Below the pieces are notes generated by a model. It searched no databases. It was not told the origin of the DNA and saw only the letters and a list, made by a program, of their open reading frames with translations. Source: JADJOY01 sp016713535 [NCBI: Deltaproteobacteria bacterium] (lineage in GTDB: Bacteria; JADJOY01). From it: a stretch of 38,847 nt of DNA. Both the position numbers and the translations under genes were made by a program. Shown piece by piece: positions 1-8,674 of this stretch (positions within the stretch are counted from its first letter, which is position 1; each line of letters opens with the position of its first letter). The stretch is from NCBI GenBank assembly GCA_016713535.1, contig JADJOY010000014.1, positions 263,623 to 302,469 of the forward strand, in the 5' to 3' direction.

Positions 1-150
1 GGGCCGGGGCGGGGGGGGGGGGGGGGGGCGGGCCGGCGGGGGGGGGGGGCGGGGGGGGGCGGGGGGCGGGGGCCGGGGGGGGGGGGCCCCGGGGGGGCCG
101 GGGGCCGGGGGGGGCGGGCGGGCGGGGCCCCGGGCCGGGGCGCCCCCCCG
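1..150. other. Low-complexity poly-G/C contig end
   Basis: Almost pure runs of G broken by C, with no coding pattern. The coding frame of the radical SAM gene runs into it abruptly at about position 151. A similar degenerate tract ends the window. This is best read as a sequencing or assembly artefact at a contig edge rather than genomic sequence. Confidence 0.8.
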
Positions 151-152
151 GG

Positions 153-1169
153 CTTGACCTCGCTGTGGGTGCGGAACGTGGCGATGGCGTTCGCCACCTG
201 CACGTGGGTGAAGGACTTGCGCATCGCCCGCACGATGCGCGGCGAGCCGGTCTCGATGCCGAAGCCCACCTTCTCGCAGCCCGCGGCGCCGAGGAGGCGC
301 GCCAGCTTCGGCGTCACCGTGTCGGCGCGGATGCCGTTCGACACCGCGTCCCAGCGCGAGCGGACCTTGCGCCGGATCAGCTCCTCGCAGAACGCCTCGA
401 CGTGCTCGGGGTCGTTGGTGAACGCGTCGTCGGCGATCGAGAAGAAGTGAACGCCGTACTGGTCGCGCAGGAGCTCGATCTCGTCGACCACGAAGCCGAC
501 GCTGTGGTGGCGCAGCTCTTGCCGGTGGTGACCGGCGCGGCGCAGAACGTACAGGGGGAACGGACAACCGCGGGTCGTGACGATCGGCACGTACGGGATG
601 GGCCGATCGAGCCACGGCTCGCGCCGGTAATGCTCGATGTGCCCGCGCGGGTCCAGCAGGTCCCACGCCGGCATCCCGAGCGCGTCGAGATCGGGTGGAA
701 AGTCCTGCGGGGTGACGCTCACGCGCTCGCCGATCTCGCGGACGAGCCCGGGGACCCCGCCGAGGTCGCCACCCGCCGCCACCGCCTCGATCAGCCGCGG
801 CAGCGCGCGCTCCGCCTCTCCCGCGATCGCGAACTCGGCCTCGGGAATGCTCTGCAGGACCCGCTCCCGGAAGCCCGAGACGTGAGGCCCGCCGACACAG
901 GTGCGGACGTCGCGGCGCGCGCGGCGGGCCTCGGCCAGGTACGAGCGAGTGCGACCGACCGAGTGGTCGAAGACCTTCGCGCCGACCCAGTCGGCCTCGA
1001 AGTCCGACACGCGCTCGGCGACGCTTCGATGCACGCCCCGGGACTCGTCGTAGTCGACGTCGTCGATCCGAACCAGGTGGCCGGCACGGCGCAAGGCCGT
1101 CGCCAGGTAGCCGAGGCCGATGTCAGGCCCGGCGCTGGCCGGCAGGGTCTTGAAGAGCTGGACTCTCAT
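153..1169 (-). CDS. B12-binding-domain radical SAM protein (3' end missing, two compensating frameshifts)
   Basis: The ATG at 1169 opens a protein beginning MRVQLFKTLPASAGPDIGLG. The first ~160 residues resemble the cobalamin-binding (Rossmann) domain of B12-radical SAM enzymes: a GLGYLATALR segment, then a VGGPH and an IAGEAE segment. The DxHxxG cobalamin motif is not seen. It is followed by VTTRGCPFP, the entry to a radical SAM core, and later by FSIADDAFT and GFGIETGSP segments typical of the core barrel. As sequenced, the 4Fe-4S motif is lost: removing one base from the five-G run at 554-558 gives CPFPCTFC (CxxxCxxC), and adding one base near 516-520 restores the frame. Substrate unknown; such enzymes often do methylations or ring chemistry. 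The gene runs off the window at its 3' end. Family assignment is firm, function open. Confidence 0.85.
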
Positions 1170-1227
1170 CGCACGGGCCTCAGGGCGGCGAAGGGGGGCT
1201 CGCGATGCGGACCAGGTTTCGAGCTCG

Positions 1228-1257
1228 ACGGTACAAAAAAACACTTATTCTAATCAA
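1228..1257 (-). promoter_or_regulatory. Possible promoter of the radical SAM gene
   Basis: On the minus strand TTGATT (1257-1252) and TACCGT (1233-1228) are 18 bp apart, in a short A/T-rich island that contrasts with its surroundings. It would give a leader of about 50 nt before the ATG at 1169. Seen by eye only. Confidence 0.4.
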
Positions 1258-1309
1258 GTTAGAAGGGGTGCCGGGCTCGTCGTCGGGCGTCGACGCACGG
1301 CGGGGCGGC

Positions 1310-1315
1310 TACACT
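1310..1315 (+). promoter_or_regulatory. Possible -10 box before the gene at 1329
   Basis: TACACT inside GGCTACACTCGG, about 14 bp before the GTG at 1329. No convincing -35 hexamer lies at the right distance. It resembles other -10-like boxes in this window (TAGACT, TAGCTT). Confidence 0.3.
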
Positions 1316-1328
1316 CGGACCGCCCCGG

Positions 1329-2545
1329 GTGGAGGGCGCGGAGCTCGTCGTGGGAACCAATCCAGCGCGGCCGGATCGAGTAGGCGAGGCGCTCGCCCTG
1401 CTCGTCGACGAGCTCCTCGACCGGGTCGATCGCCACCCCGCCGGACACCTGGCGCGCGGCCGGCGGCAGCGGGTCGACCTCAGGCTCTCGCTGCCGCTCG
1501 GACACGACGCCGACGCGCGCGCCGAGGTCGCCGACGAGCTGTCGCGCGCGCTCGACGCGGGCATCCGCGGTCTGGTCGCCTCGAAGACCGTGACCCGACC
1601 GGGCCATGCTTTCTGCCTGCGCTGCGCCGCCGCGGACTGCGAGCACTCGTTGCCCCCGCGGAGCCGCGACGTGTTCCTGGGCTACGGACCCACCGGCCAG
1701 CCGCGCTTCGGCGACTTCGGGCAGCTCCTCCTCGAGCGCAAGGATCCCCGGATCGATCGCATCTACGGCGAGCGCCGCGAGCTGGTGGCGCTGGCACTCG
1801 GCGGGCGCGAGCTCAACCGGAGCTGCTGAAGGAGTTCCGCGACGCCGAGACCGGCTTCCGCTTGCACGGCGAGGTGGCGGTCGGCTTCTACCGGACACCG
1901 GAGCGCGTCGGGCCACCGGCGCCGCTCGCGATCACGTTCCAGGTGGTGTCGACGCAGGTCCGCGGCACGCGGCGCCGGTTCGCACTCAACGTCGTGGGCG
2001 TCGGGCCTCAAGGGGAGTCACTCGGCGCGCTCCACAGCCGCACCGATCCGGTGCCGTGGTCGCCGACCGCGCGCTGGGCGCAGACCATCCTCGAGCAGAT
2101 CGAGCGCTCGCCGAAGAAGCGCGCGCGAAGTGGCGAGCCCCTCGAGGCGCGTCTCGAGGGGCTGCTCAAGGGGATCGCCAAGCGTCTCGAGCAGGGCGAG
2201 CGCGCCAAGGGGCGGCGCACGTCGCACGCCGAGGCCCGCCACGAGGAGGGCACGCGGCCGACGCGCATGGCGGCCACCGATCTCGCCCACGCCGCCGACG
2301 AGGCGATCCTCGTCGATACGCGTCACGGCACGATGGTGGCGCTCGGCGAGCGCGGCCGCGCCCACGTGTTCAACCTGGAAGGAAAACTGGTGACCTCGCT
2401 CAGGCTGCGCCCGCAGGCGATCGAGCGACGGCGCAAGCTCGGCATCTGGCGTGACGCCACCGAGGCCGAGATCAGCGCCATCCGTGCCACCGCGTCTCGG
2501 GACCGGGCGGGAGAAGACCCGGCGGTGCCGCCCGCCGGGCGCTGA
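1329..2545 (+). CDS. Unknown protein with zinc-finger-like CxxC-x4-CxH motif (frameshifted)
   Basis: I do not recognise the family. The N-terminal part (GTG 1329; a GTG at 1350 behind CGGAG is an alternative) reads to a stop at 1829. The C-terminal part continues in another frame from about 1815 to 2545. Restoring one C in the AACCGG at about 1815-1820 joins them through ELNPELLKEF, so this is probably one gene of about 405 residues. The middle holds HAFCLRCAAADCEHS, a possible zinc site, next to a GYGPTGQPRFGDFG segment. The C-terminal half is charged, with KKRAR and coiled-coil-like stretches. It lies just upstream of the exoribonuclease gene with a 13-bp gap, hinting at a nucleic-acid role, but this is only context. 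Confidence 0.6.
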
Positions 2546-2551
2546 TATCCT
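2543..2551 (+). promoter_or_regulatory. Extended -10-like element directly before rnr
   Basis: TGA-TATCCT matches an extended -10 (TGn plus TATxxT) and ends only 7 bp before the ATG at 2559, predicting a leaderless or nearly leaderless transcript. It overlaps the stop codon of the upstream gene. No good -35 is visible. Confidence 0.35.
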
Positions 2552-2558
2552 TCGCGCC

Positions 2559-4433
2559 ATGCCATCGAATTCGCGCGCCCCGAAGCCCGTCTCGAACGAC
2601 CCCGCCGCTCCCACCCACGTCACCGCCGTCACCGGACGCATCTCGGTCCATCCACGCGGTTTCGGCTTCCTCAACATCGAGGACCGCGACGGTGAGTCGG
2701 CGTTCGTGACACCGCCCGACCTCAACAAGCTGCTCGAGGGGGACCGTATCGAGGCGCGGGTCGTCGAGACCCAGCCGGGGCGGTTCACCGCGCAGGGGTT
2801 GCGACTCCTCGAGCGCTCGCGCACGGCGCTATTCGGCTCGGTGACGCGTCGTGGAGTCCGGACGTTCCTGCGCGTCGACCGGGTGGTCGCGAACACCGAC
2901 TGGCTGCTCGAGGACCTCCCGCCCGGCACCGCCGACGGGACGGCGGTGGTGGCGCGGATCGACGGCGACCGGGCGCGCTTCGAGCGCGCGGTGGCGCCCA
3001 CCGAGGCGAGCATCGAGCGGGTGCTGGTGCGGCACGGCATCCGCGGCGAGTTCCCGGCCGAGTGCGTGACGCAGGCGAAGCGCGCGCGGCGCATCGCGGG
3101 CGTGGCGCGGCGGCGCGACCTGCGCGACGTGCCCACCGTCACCATCGACTCGGTCGAGACCCGCGACATCGACGACGCGCTGGCCGTGTTGCCGGCGCAG
3201 GACGACGGCGCCGTGCGCGTGCTGGTGTCGATCGCGGACGTGGACGCCGCGGTGCCGGAGGGCAGCGACCTCGACCTCGAGGCGCGCCGCCGCGGTACGA
3301 GCGTCTACCTGGTGGGGCGCGTGATCCCGATGTTGCCGCCCGAGCTCAGCGAAGCGGCCGCGAGCCTGGTGCCCGGAAAGGACCGCCTCGCGCTCACCGT
3401 CGAGCTGCGCATCGCGCCCGAGGGCGAGGTCGTGTCGGTGGACGTCGCCGAGACGGTCATCCGCTCTCACGCGCGCCTCACCTACGACCAGGTGGCCGCC
3501 TACCTGGACGAGGGCCGCGCCGACGGGATCGCGCCCGAGGTGCTGTCGTGCCTGCGCTGGCTGCGCACCGCGGCCGCGCGGCTCTCGGTGGTGCGCGCGG
3601 CGCGCGGCGGCACCACCGCGCTCTTCCGCGAGGAGGCGTCGGTCAGGCTCGACGCCGACACCCGCGAGCCGACCGGGATCGTGGCGCGCGCCGAGACCAG
3701 CGCGCACCGGCTCGTCGAGCGGCTCATGGTCGCGACCAACGAGGCGGTGGCGTCGTGGCTCATCGACCGCGGGCTGCCGGCGCTGCACCGTGTCCACGAT
3801 CAGCCGGACCGCGAGCGTCTCGCGACGCTCTCCGAGCTGGCGCGCAACTCGGGCTTCGAGCCGGGGTTCGGGGCCACGCTCACGCCGCGCGGTCTCGCCG
3901 CGTTCGAGGCGCAGTTCCGCGGCACCAGCGTCGAGCCTGCGATGCGTACCGCGATGCTCGGCGTGCTCGGCCCGGCACGTTACAGCGCCGAGCCGCGGCC
4001 GCACTTCGGGCTCGCGGCGGCGCGCTACCTCCACTTCACCTCGCCGATCCGGCGCTACGCGGACCTGGTGGTGCACCGCGCCGTGAAGCGCTTCCTCGCC
4101 GGCACCCGCGGCGCGACCACCGCGGACCCCGCGCTCGAGGCGCTCGCGGTGGAGATCAATCGCGCGGCCTACGCGGCGCGGCGCGCGGAGATCGAGCGGC
4201 TGCAGATGGTGGCCGCGCGCTGGCTCGCGCCGCGCATCGGCGAGCGCTTCCGCGGCAACGTGGTCGCCACCAAGTCGTTCGGCGTGGTGGTGCAGCTCGA
4301 GGGGATGGGCGTGACGGGTACGATCGCGAGCGAGGGACTGCCGCCAGGGGGGCTGCCGCTCGGCGTGCCGCTCGACGTGAAGCTGGTGCGGGTCGACGAG
4401 GAGCTCGGGCGGATCGACCTCGAGCGCGCGTGA
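2559..4433 (+). CDS. rnr: RNase R / RNase II family 3'-5' exoribonuclease
   Basis: Processive 3'-to-5' hydrolysis of RNA in the cytoplasm (mRNA and rRNA decay). The protein is 624 residues from the ATG at 2559. An upstream in-frame extension to 2451 overlaps the previous gene and is not protein-like. Residues ~25-70 form a cold-shock-like OB domain (GRISVHPRGFGFLNIEDRDG). The RNB catalytic domain follows, with the metal-binding signature TIDSVETRDIDDAL: D197, D203, D205 and D206 are the expected acidic residues. HFTSPIRRYADLVVHR, near residue 495, is the conserved C-terminal RNB signature. The last ~65 residues look like an S1 domain (FRGNVVATKSFGVVVQLEG). It is shorter than E. coli RNase R (about 813) and close to RNase II, because it lacks the long N-terminal helix-turn-helix and the basic tail. 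Family call is firm; R versus II is a judgement. Confidence 0.93.
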   Translation: MPSNSRAPKPVSNDPAAPTHVTAVTGRISVHPRGFGFLNIEDRDGESAFVTPPDLNKLLEGDRIEARVVETQPGRFTAQGLRLLERSRTALFGSVTRRGVRTFLRVDRVVANTDWLLEDLPPGTADGTAVVARIDGDRARFERAVAPTEASIERVLVRHGIRGEFPAECVTQAKRARRIAGVARRRDLRDVPTVTIDSVETRDIDDALAVLPAQDDGAVRVLVSIADVDAAVPEGSDLDLEARRRGTSVYLVGRVIPMLPPELSEAAASLVPGKDRLALTVELRIAPEGEVVSVDVAETVIRSHARLTYDQVAAYLDEGRADGIAPEVLSCLRWLRTAAARLSVVRAARGGTTALFREEASVRLDADTREPTGIVARAETSAHRLVERLMVATNEAVASWLIDRGLPALHRVHDQPDRERLATLSELARNSGFEPGFGATLTPRGLAAFEAQFRGTSVEPAMRTAMLGVLGPARYSAEPRPHFGLAAARYLHFTSPIRRYADLVVHRAVKRFLAGTRGATTADPALEALAVEINRAAYAARRAEIERLQMVAARWLAPRIGERFRGNVVATKSFGVVVQLEGMGVTGTIASEGLPPGGLPLGVPLDVKLVRVDEELGRIDLERA

Positions 4434-4450
4434 GCGCGTCGCTCGGGCAC

Positions 4451-4521
4451 GGCTGCGAGGGACCGCAGCCCTCCCACCCGGGGACGGCGATCGGCCTGGA
4501 GGGTCGCGATCCTTCACGACC
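4451..4521. repeat. Inverted pair of GGAG palindromes (REPIN-like copy A)
   Basis: Lies between the convergent rnr and kinase genes. First palindrome 4451-4474 (minus orientation): stem GGCTGCG/CGCAGCC, loop AGGGAC, followed by CTCC (GGAG on the other strand). Second palindrome 4498-4521 (plus orientation): GGAG, then stem GGTCGCG/CACGACC with one mismatch, loop ATCCTT. The two GGAG tags face each other. It could also work as a bidirectional terminator, although no U-tract follows. Confidence 0.6.
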
Positions 4522-4536
4522 GCGGGCGCCGCGCGC

Positions 4537-6800
4537 TCACGCGCGGCTGGCGTTGCGCTTCAGCGCCGCGGCCAGCTCGTCGATCCGTACGGGCTTCGAC
4601 ACGTAGTCGTCCATGCCGGCGTCTCGGCAGCGCTGCTCGTCGCCCGACATCGCGTTGGCGGTCATGGCGATGAGCCGCGGCCGTTCCTCGGGTTTCCAGC
4701 GGTGGCAGATCACGCGCGCGGCGGTGAGGCCGTCCATGACCGGCATCTGCACGTCCATCAGCACCAGGTCGTAGGGCTTGGTCGCGATCGCCTGGATCGC
4801 CTCACGTCCATCGGCCGCGAGGTCGGCCTCGATGCCGAGCCGCGACAGCATCGCGAGTGCGACCTTCTGGTTCATCTTGTTGTCCTCGACCAGCAGCACG
4901 CGCGGGGGCGGAGCCGGCTCGGGCGTGGCCACGACCGCCGGCGCCTCGTCCGTCTCGTCCACGGGAGCGATCGGAGCCGGCTCGACGATCGGCGCCGGTG
5001 TGGGCTGGGCCGCGGCGGGCGTCTCACTCAGCACCCGCACCAGCAGCGTCTGGAGCTGGACCCGCTTCACGGGCTTCACCAGGTACGCGGTGAAGCCGGG
5101 CGCCGCGATCGCGCTCTCGCGCGCCGTTCGTCCCAGTGAGGAGGTCGCGAGCACGATCGGAAAGTGCCCGCGGCCGGGCAGCGTGCGGAGGCGCTCGGCG
5201 AGCTCGGCGCCGTCCATCTCGGGCATCTGGAAGTCGAGGATCGCGACGTCGAAGACCTGAGCTCCCGAGCGGACCCACTCGAGGGCCTCGCGCGGCGAGC
5301 CGGTGTCGCGCGGCACCATCCCCATCGCGCTGGTGAAGGCGCTCAGGATGCGGCGGTTGGTGTCGTTGTCGTCGACGATGAGCACGCGCCGCCCCACCAG
5401 CGGCCCCGCGTCGCGGCGTTCGATCCGGTCGGTGGCGCCCTCCACCTTGGGAGCGAGCACGCTGAACGCGAACATCGAGCCTCTGCCCGGCGTGCTGTCG
5501 AACCACACCTTGCCGCCCATCATCTCGGCGAGGCGCTTGGAGATCGCGAGGCCGAGCCCCGAGCCGCCGAAGCGGCGCGTGCTCGACGCGTCCACCTGGG
5601 AGAACACCCCGAAGATCCGCGCGCGGTGCTCCTCGGCGATGCCGATGCCGGTGTCGTGGACCGCGAACGTGAGCTCGACCACCCCGCCGCGCTCGCTGGG
5701 GCGCGCGTCGACGTGCAGCGTCACCTCGCCGCGCTCGGTGAACTTGACGGCGTTGGCGAGCAAGTTGACGAGCACCTGCTTCACGCGGCCGGCGTCGCCC
5801 TCGACGGCGGTCGGCACGTGGTCCTCGACCAGCGCAGCGAGCTCGAGGCCCTTCTTCTCGAGTTGAACGCCACCACGTCGAGCGCCTCCTCGACGGTCTC
5901 GCGCACGTCGAAGGGCACGCGCTCGAGCTCCAGGCGGCCTGACTCGATCTTCGAGAAGTCGAGGATGTCGTTGATCAGCCCGAGGAGGTGCTCGCCGCTC
6001 GCCTGCGCGGTCTCGACGTAGTCGCGCTGGGTCTCGTCGAGGCGGGTGTCGAGGAGCAGGCTGGTCATCCCCAGCACCGCGTTGAGCGGTGTCCGGATCT
6101 CGTGGCTCATGTTGGCGAGGAACTCGCTCTTGGCCCGGCTCGCCTCCTCGGCGCGCAGGCGCGCGTTCTCGGTCTCGCTCTTCGCCTCCTGGAGCGCGAC
6201 CAGCGCCGCGTTCTTGTAGGACTCGTAGGCCTGGGAGAGGAAGAGCACGAGCCCGTCGAGGCTGGCGAGCCCGGTCACCAGGAAGAGGCGCGCGCCCGAC
6301 GGAGTGAGCGCCGGCGGTGCCACCGCCACGTCGCTCGCGGAGGCGAGCAGCAGCAGGATCTCGGTGACGCACACGATCGTCCACGCGATCGCCGACCGCA
6401 CGCCCACCAGGGTCACCGCGGCCATGATCACCACCGGCTGCCAGAGCAGGGCCGGCGAGAAGAGCCCGCCGGAGCGCAGCGCGAAGTAGGTGACGAAGCC
6501 GAACAGGCACGCCGTGAAGTAGTTGCCGGCGATCACCACCGAGCGCGTGCGGCGCAGCAGCGTGGGCGTGACCAGCCCGAGCACGAACGCGACCAGCAGC
6601 GGCTTCTCGACCCACGTCAGGCCGAGCCGCGGCAACACCAGCAGGAACGGCGGCACCCACACCTGCATCGCCGCCCAGAAGCTCACGAGCAGCCGCGCCT
6701 TGCGCAGCGACTCGGGGTCGGCGTGTAAGAGGTCGGTGGGGATGACCCGGTCGACGAACCGGAACCAGGCGCGGCGGAGGGTGTCGACGGCGGGCGGCAC
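4537..6800 (-). CDS. Membrane hybrid histidine kinase with two receiver domains (frameshifted)
   Basis: Sensor kinase of a phosphorelay in the inner membrane. Start GTG 6800 is chosen because the predicted promoter (6873-6845) lies upstream of it, which excludes the longer GTG at 6857. Six hydrophobic segments occupy residues ~35-200, with no large periplasmic loop. A short coiled coil leads to His[15 protein letters not shown], with H233 the phosphorylated histidine. The HATPase domain follows ([33 protein letters not shown]). Receiver 1 has VLIVDDN and DFQMPEMDG; receiver 2 has VLLVEDN and [10 protein letters not shown], then MTANAM and KPV. A Pro/Ala linker joins the receivers; there is no HPt domain. 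A one-base deletion near 5865 (after DVVAF, before [11 protein letters not shown]) splits it into about 5781-6800 and 4537-5870. The partner response regulator is not in the window. Confidence 0.85.
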
Positions 6801-6844
6801 GAGTGGTCCAGACCGCGATCGCGGGCGGTGGCGGAGGCCGCGCC

Positions 6845-6873
6845 ACGATACGGACACCCCCTGAGGCCGTCAA
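6845..6873 (-). promoter_or_regulatory. Sigma-70-like promoter of the hybrid kinase
   Basis: On the minus strand TTGACG (6873-6868) and TATCGT (6850-6845) are separated by exactly 17 bp. Transcription would begin near 6838, giving a leader of roughly 38 nt to the GTG at 6800. Confidence 0.6.
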
Positions 6874-6933
6874 CGAAATCGACGCAGGCGAGCGGGCGCC
6901 GCGCCCCGGCTCGGGGTGCGCGCGCCGGTGGCG

Positions 6934-6939
6934 TAGACT
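6934..6939 (+). promoter_or_regulatory. Possible -10 box of the gene at 6976
   Basis: TAGACT followed by CGCG, 36 bp before the ATG at 6976. An identical TAGACTCGCG decamer stands 58 bp before the gene at 23398. A clear -35 is lacking. Confidence 0.35.
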
Positions 6940-6975
6940 CGCGAGCGATCTTCGATCGATCGCCAGGGGGAGCGC

Positions 6976-7974
6976 ATGTCGAGCCGGATCGCGTGGACGT
7001 TGCTGGTGGTGGTGACGGCGGGAGCAGCAGGAACGATCTGGTGGGAGGAAGGTGAGCGCGCGCGGCTCCGCGACGAGCTCGGCCGCTCGCGCAAGGTCCA
7101 GCTCGAGATGAAGAGCGAGCTCGACGACCTCGGCAAGCGCATCGACGGGTTGCAGGCGGCGATCGAGGCGAGCGCCGCGTCGCAGGCGGCGGCACCCGGC
7201 GCGACCGGCGCCTCGGCGGGCGCGGGCGGTGCCGCCGCGGGTGCGGCCAACGCAGGCGAGGGCGGTGGCAAGAGCCTCTTCGCGAGCGTGATGGAGAGCG
7301 GCTTGTTCGAGCAGATCCAGGGCCAGATGGTGAAGCAGGAGCTCGACCAGATGGACCGGGCCGTGAAGCTCACGCCGCGCGAGCGCGAGGACCTCGAGAA
7401 GGTGCTGAAGGAGCGCACCAAGCTCGGCCAGGAGATGGCGCGCAAGATGATGAGCGGCGAGAAGACCGACCCGAAGGACTCGGTCGACACGTTCACCAAC
7501 ACCGAGGCCGAGATCGAGCGCATCCTCGGCAAGGGGCGCTACCAGGATTACCAGGCGGCGAAGGAGAAGGACCTCGCCGAGCAGAAGGAGACCGCGTTCC
7601 GCAGCCAGTTCTCGTTCTTCGCGCGCGACGTGGGCTTGCGCGACGAGCAGCTCCCCCAGGCCGAGACGATCATGCGCAGCGGCGGCTTCGGCATGATGGG
7701 CAGCTTCGTGCCCGACCAGGCGACCGGTGAGTGGGCCAAGGACGCCGCCGCCGATGGCTCGGCCTCGACCAAGACGCTCATGGCCAAGATGGTCGACAAG
7801 CGCCGCCAGCAGCTCGACGCCACCGCCGAGCAGCTCGCCGGCGTCCTCGACGCCGACCAGCTCGCGAAGTTCGAGACCTGGCGAAAGACCCAGGAGAGCC
7901 AGCTCGACCTCATGCAGTCCTTCGTCCCCGACATGCCCGTCCCCACCGCCCCCACGCCACACGTGGAGAAGTGA
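6976..7974 (+). CDS. Membrane-anchored, helix-rich exported protein of unknown function
   Basis: 332 residues from an ATG preceded by the strong ribosome-binding sequence CAGGGGGAGCGC. Residues ~5-22 are a single hydrophobic anchor or uncleaved signal. A heptad-like charged coiled coil follows (~25-65), then an Ala/Gly-rich flexible linker (~66-100). The remainder is an all-helical, Glu/Lys-rich domain with LTPREREDLEKVL, FARDVGLRDEQLPQAE and LAGVLDADQLAKFETW segments. Their spacing recalls LTxxQ (Spy/CpxP-like) periplasmic helical proteins, but I cannot show homology. It ends in a Pro-rich tail. It is divergent from the hybrid kinase with about 175 bp between, which could suggest co-regulation; this is inference. 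Existence of the gene is certain from codon pattern and RBS. Confidence 0.8.
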   Translation: MSSRIAWTLLVVVTAGAAGTIWWEEGERARLRDELGRSRKVQLEMKSELDDLGKRIDGLQAAIEASAASQAAAPGATGASAGAGGAAAGAANAGEGGGKSLFASVMESGLFEQIQGQMVKQELDQMDRAVKLTPREREDLEKVLKERTKLGQEMARKMMSGEKTDPKDSVDTFTNTEAEIERILGKGRYQDYQAAKEKDLAEQKETAFRSQFSFFARDVGLRDEQLPQAETIMRSGGFGMMGSFVPDQATGEWAKDAAADGSASTKTLMAKMVDKRRQQLDATAEQLAGVLDADQLAKFETWRKTQESQLDLMQSFVPDMPVPTAPTPHVEK

Positions 7975-8001
7975 GGCGGGCCCCCCGATCAGGGCGCCAG
8001 T

Positions 8002-8055
8002 GGCTGCGAGGACCGCAGCCCTCCAATGCCTGGAGGGTCGCGATCCTTCGCGACC
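8002..8055. repeat. Inverted pair of GGAG palindromes (REPIN-like copy B)
   Basis: Same design as the pair at 4451-4521. Palindrome 8002-8024 (minus): stem GGCTGCG/CGCAGCC, loop AGGAC, tag CTCC. Palindrome 8032-8055 (plus): tag GGAG, perfect stem GGTCGCG/CGCGACC, loop ATCCTT. The tags face each other across only 7 bp, so CCTCC and GGAGG can also pair as a third hairpin. It ends 3 bp before the mazE ATG. Confidence 0.65.
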
Positions 8056-8058
8056 GAC

Positions 8059-8388
8059 ATGGCGATCACGCGGTTGAAACCCGCTCGGATCGGCAACTCG
8101 CGGGGCGTGCGGCTGCCCGCGGCCTCGCTGAAGCGCTACCGGATCGGTGACGTCGTGCTGATGGAGGAGCGAAGCGAGGGGGTCGTGCTCCGACCCGCCG
8201 GGCCGGTCGTCGAGAGGCTCTCCTGGGAAGCCACCGCGCGCGAGATGGCCGAGAGCAGCGAGGACTGGACCGCCTGGGACGCCGCCTCCGCGGATGGACT
8301 GGACGCCTCGCCGTGGGGCGGGCCTGCCGATCGGGTGGCGGAGCGAGCGCCTCCCCATCCGCCGAAGAAGCCCCGCAAGCGGCGATGA
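8059..8388 (+). CDS. MazE-like antitoxin (AbrB/SpoVT fold)
   Basis: 109 residues from the ATG at 8059. The first ~50 (MAITRLKPARIGNSRGVRLP, then KRYRIGDVVLMEE) match the swapped-hairpin AbrB/MazE DNA-binding domain: a basic strand, the IGNSRGVRLP turn and a GD..V strand. The acidic, Trp-containing middle (ATAREMAESSEDWTAW) is the usual toxin-binding region. The last ~30 residues are Pro/Arg-rich and make it longer than the common ~80. No Shine-Dalgarno precedes this start; a palindromic repeat ends 3 bp before it, and an in-frame ATG at 8026 would start inside that repeat. Its stop overlaps the toxin start as ATGA. The operon would normally be autoregulated. The toxin it should neutralise is damaged. 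Confidence 0.75.
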   Translation: MAITRLKPARIGNSRGVRLPAASLKRYRIGDVVLMEERSEGVVLRPAGPVVERLSWEATAREMAESSEDWTAWDAASADGLDASPWGGPADRVAERAPPHPPKKPRKRR

Positions 8389-8632
8389 AGCGCTACGAGA
8401 TCCGCTGGACCGCGCTCGACCCGACGACCGGCGCCGAGATCTCGAAGACCCGCCCCGCGGTGATCGTCAGCCTGGACGTCTTGAACCAGCGGCTCCAGAC
8501 GGTGACGGTCTGCCCGCTGACCACGGAGCCCGGACCGTGAGCAAGCGGCGCGTCGGCGACAGGATCGGGTCGCTCAGCTCCAGCGAGGCCGCCGCGCTGC
8601 GGCGGGTCATCACCGAGATGTATGGCGAGTGA
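8385..8632 (+). pseudogene. MazF-like endoribonuclease toxin with internal deletion
   Basis: The ATG at 8385 overlaps the antitoxin stop. It begins MKRYEIRWTALDPTTGAEIS, then KTRPAVIVSLDVLN and VTVCPLTT, the N-terminal half of a MazF/PemK-type toxin. The frame then stops at 8540. The expected C-terminal segment appears in another frame directly after: RTVSKRRVGDRIGSLSSSE to ITEMYGE, stop at 8632. The ~25 residues that normally lie between the PLTT and RTVSK segments in this family, carrying core strands, are absent. So this is a real internal deletion of roughly 70-80 bp that is also out of frame, not a single-base slip. The predicted product (51 residues) should be inactive. Assembly collapse is an alternative cause. 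Confidence 0.7.
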
Positions 8633-8644
8633 GCAACGCCGAGT

Positions 8645-8668
8645 GGAGGGCCGCGGTCCCTCGCGGCC
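8645..8668 (+). repeat. Single GGAG palindrome (copy C)
   Basis: GGAG followed by a perfect 7-bp stem GGCCGCG/CGCGGCC with loop GTCCCT, between the convergent mazF remnant (stop 8632) and kinase gene (stop at 8675). Same design as the palindromes at 4498, 8032, 11950 and 30366. Confidence 0.6.
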
Positions 8669-8674
8669 GCGGAG

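Noticed and set aside
1-150. G-quadruplex or telomere-like element
   Set aside because: Irregular poly-G at a contig edge, mirrored at the other end, points to artefact.
165-1253. Long open frame on the plus strand
   Set aside because: It is antisense to the radical SAM gene; its Arg/Ala/Val-rich product is the mirror of GC-rich codon bias.
6801-6857. Longer N-terminus of the hybrid kinase from GTG 6857
   Set aside because: The TTGACG-17-TATCGT promoter overlaps this stretch, and its Arg/Ser-rich sequence is not protein-like.
4537-8358. Minus-strand frame of 1273 codons
   Set aside because: Only its last ~440 codons are the kinase. The rest runs antisense to the gene at 6976 and through low-complexity sequence.
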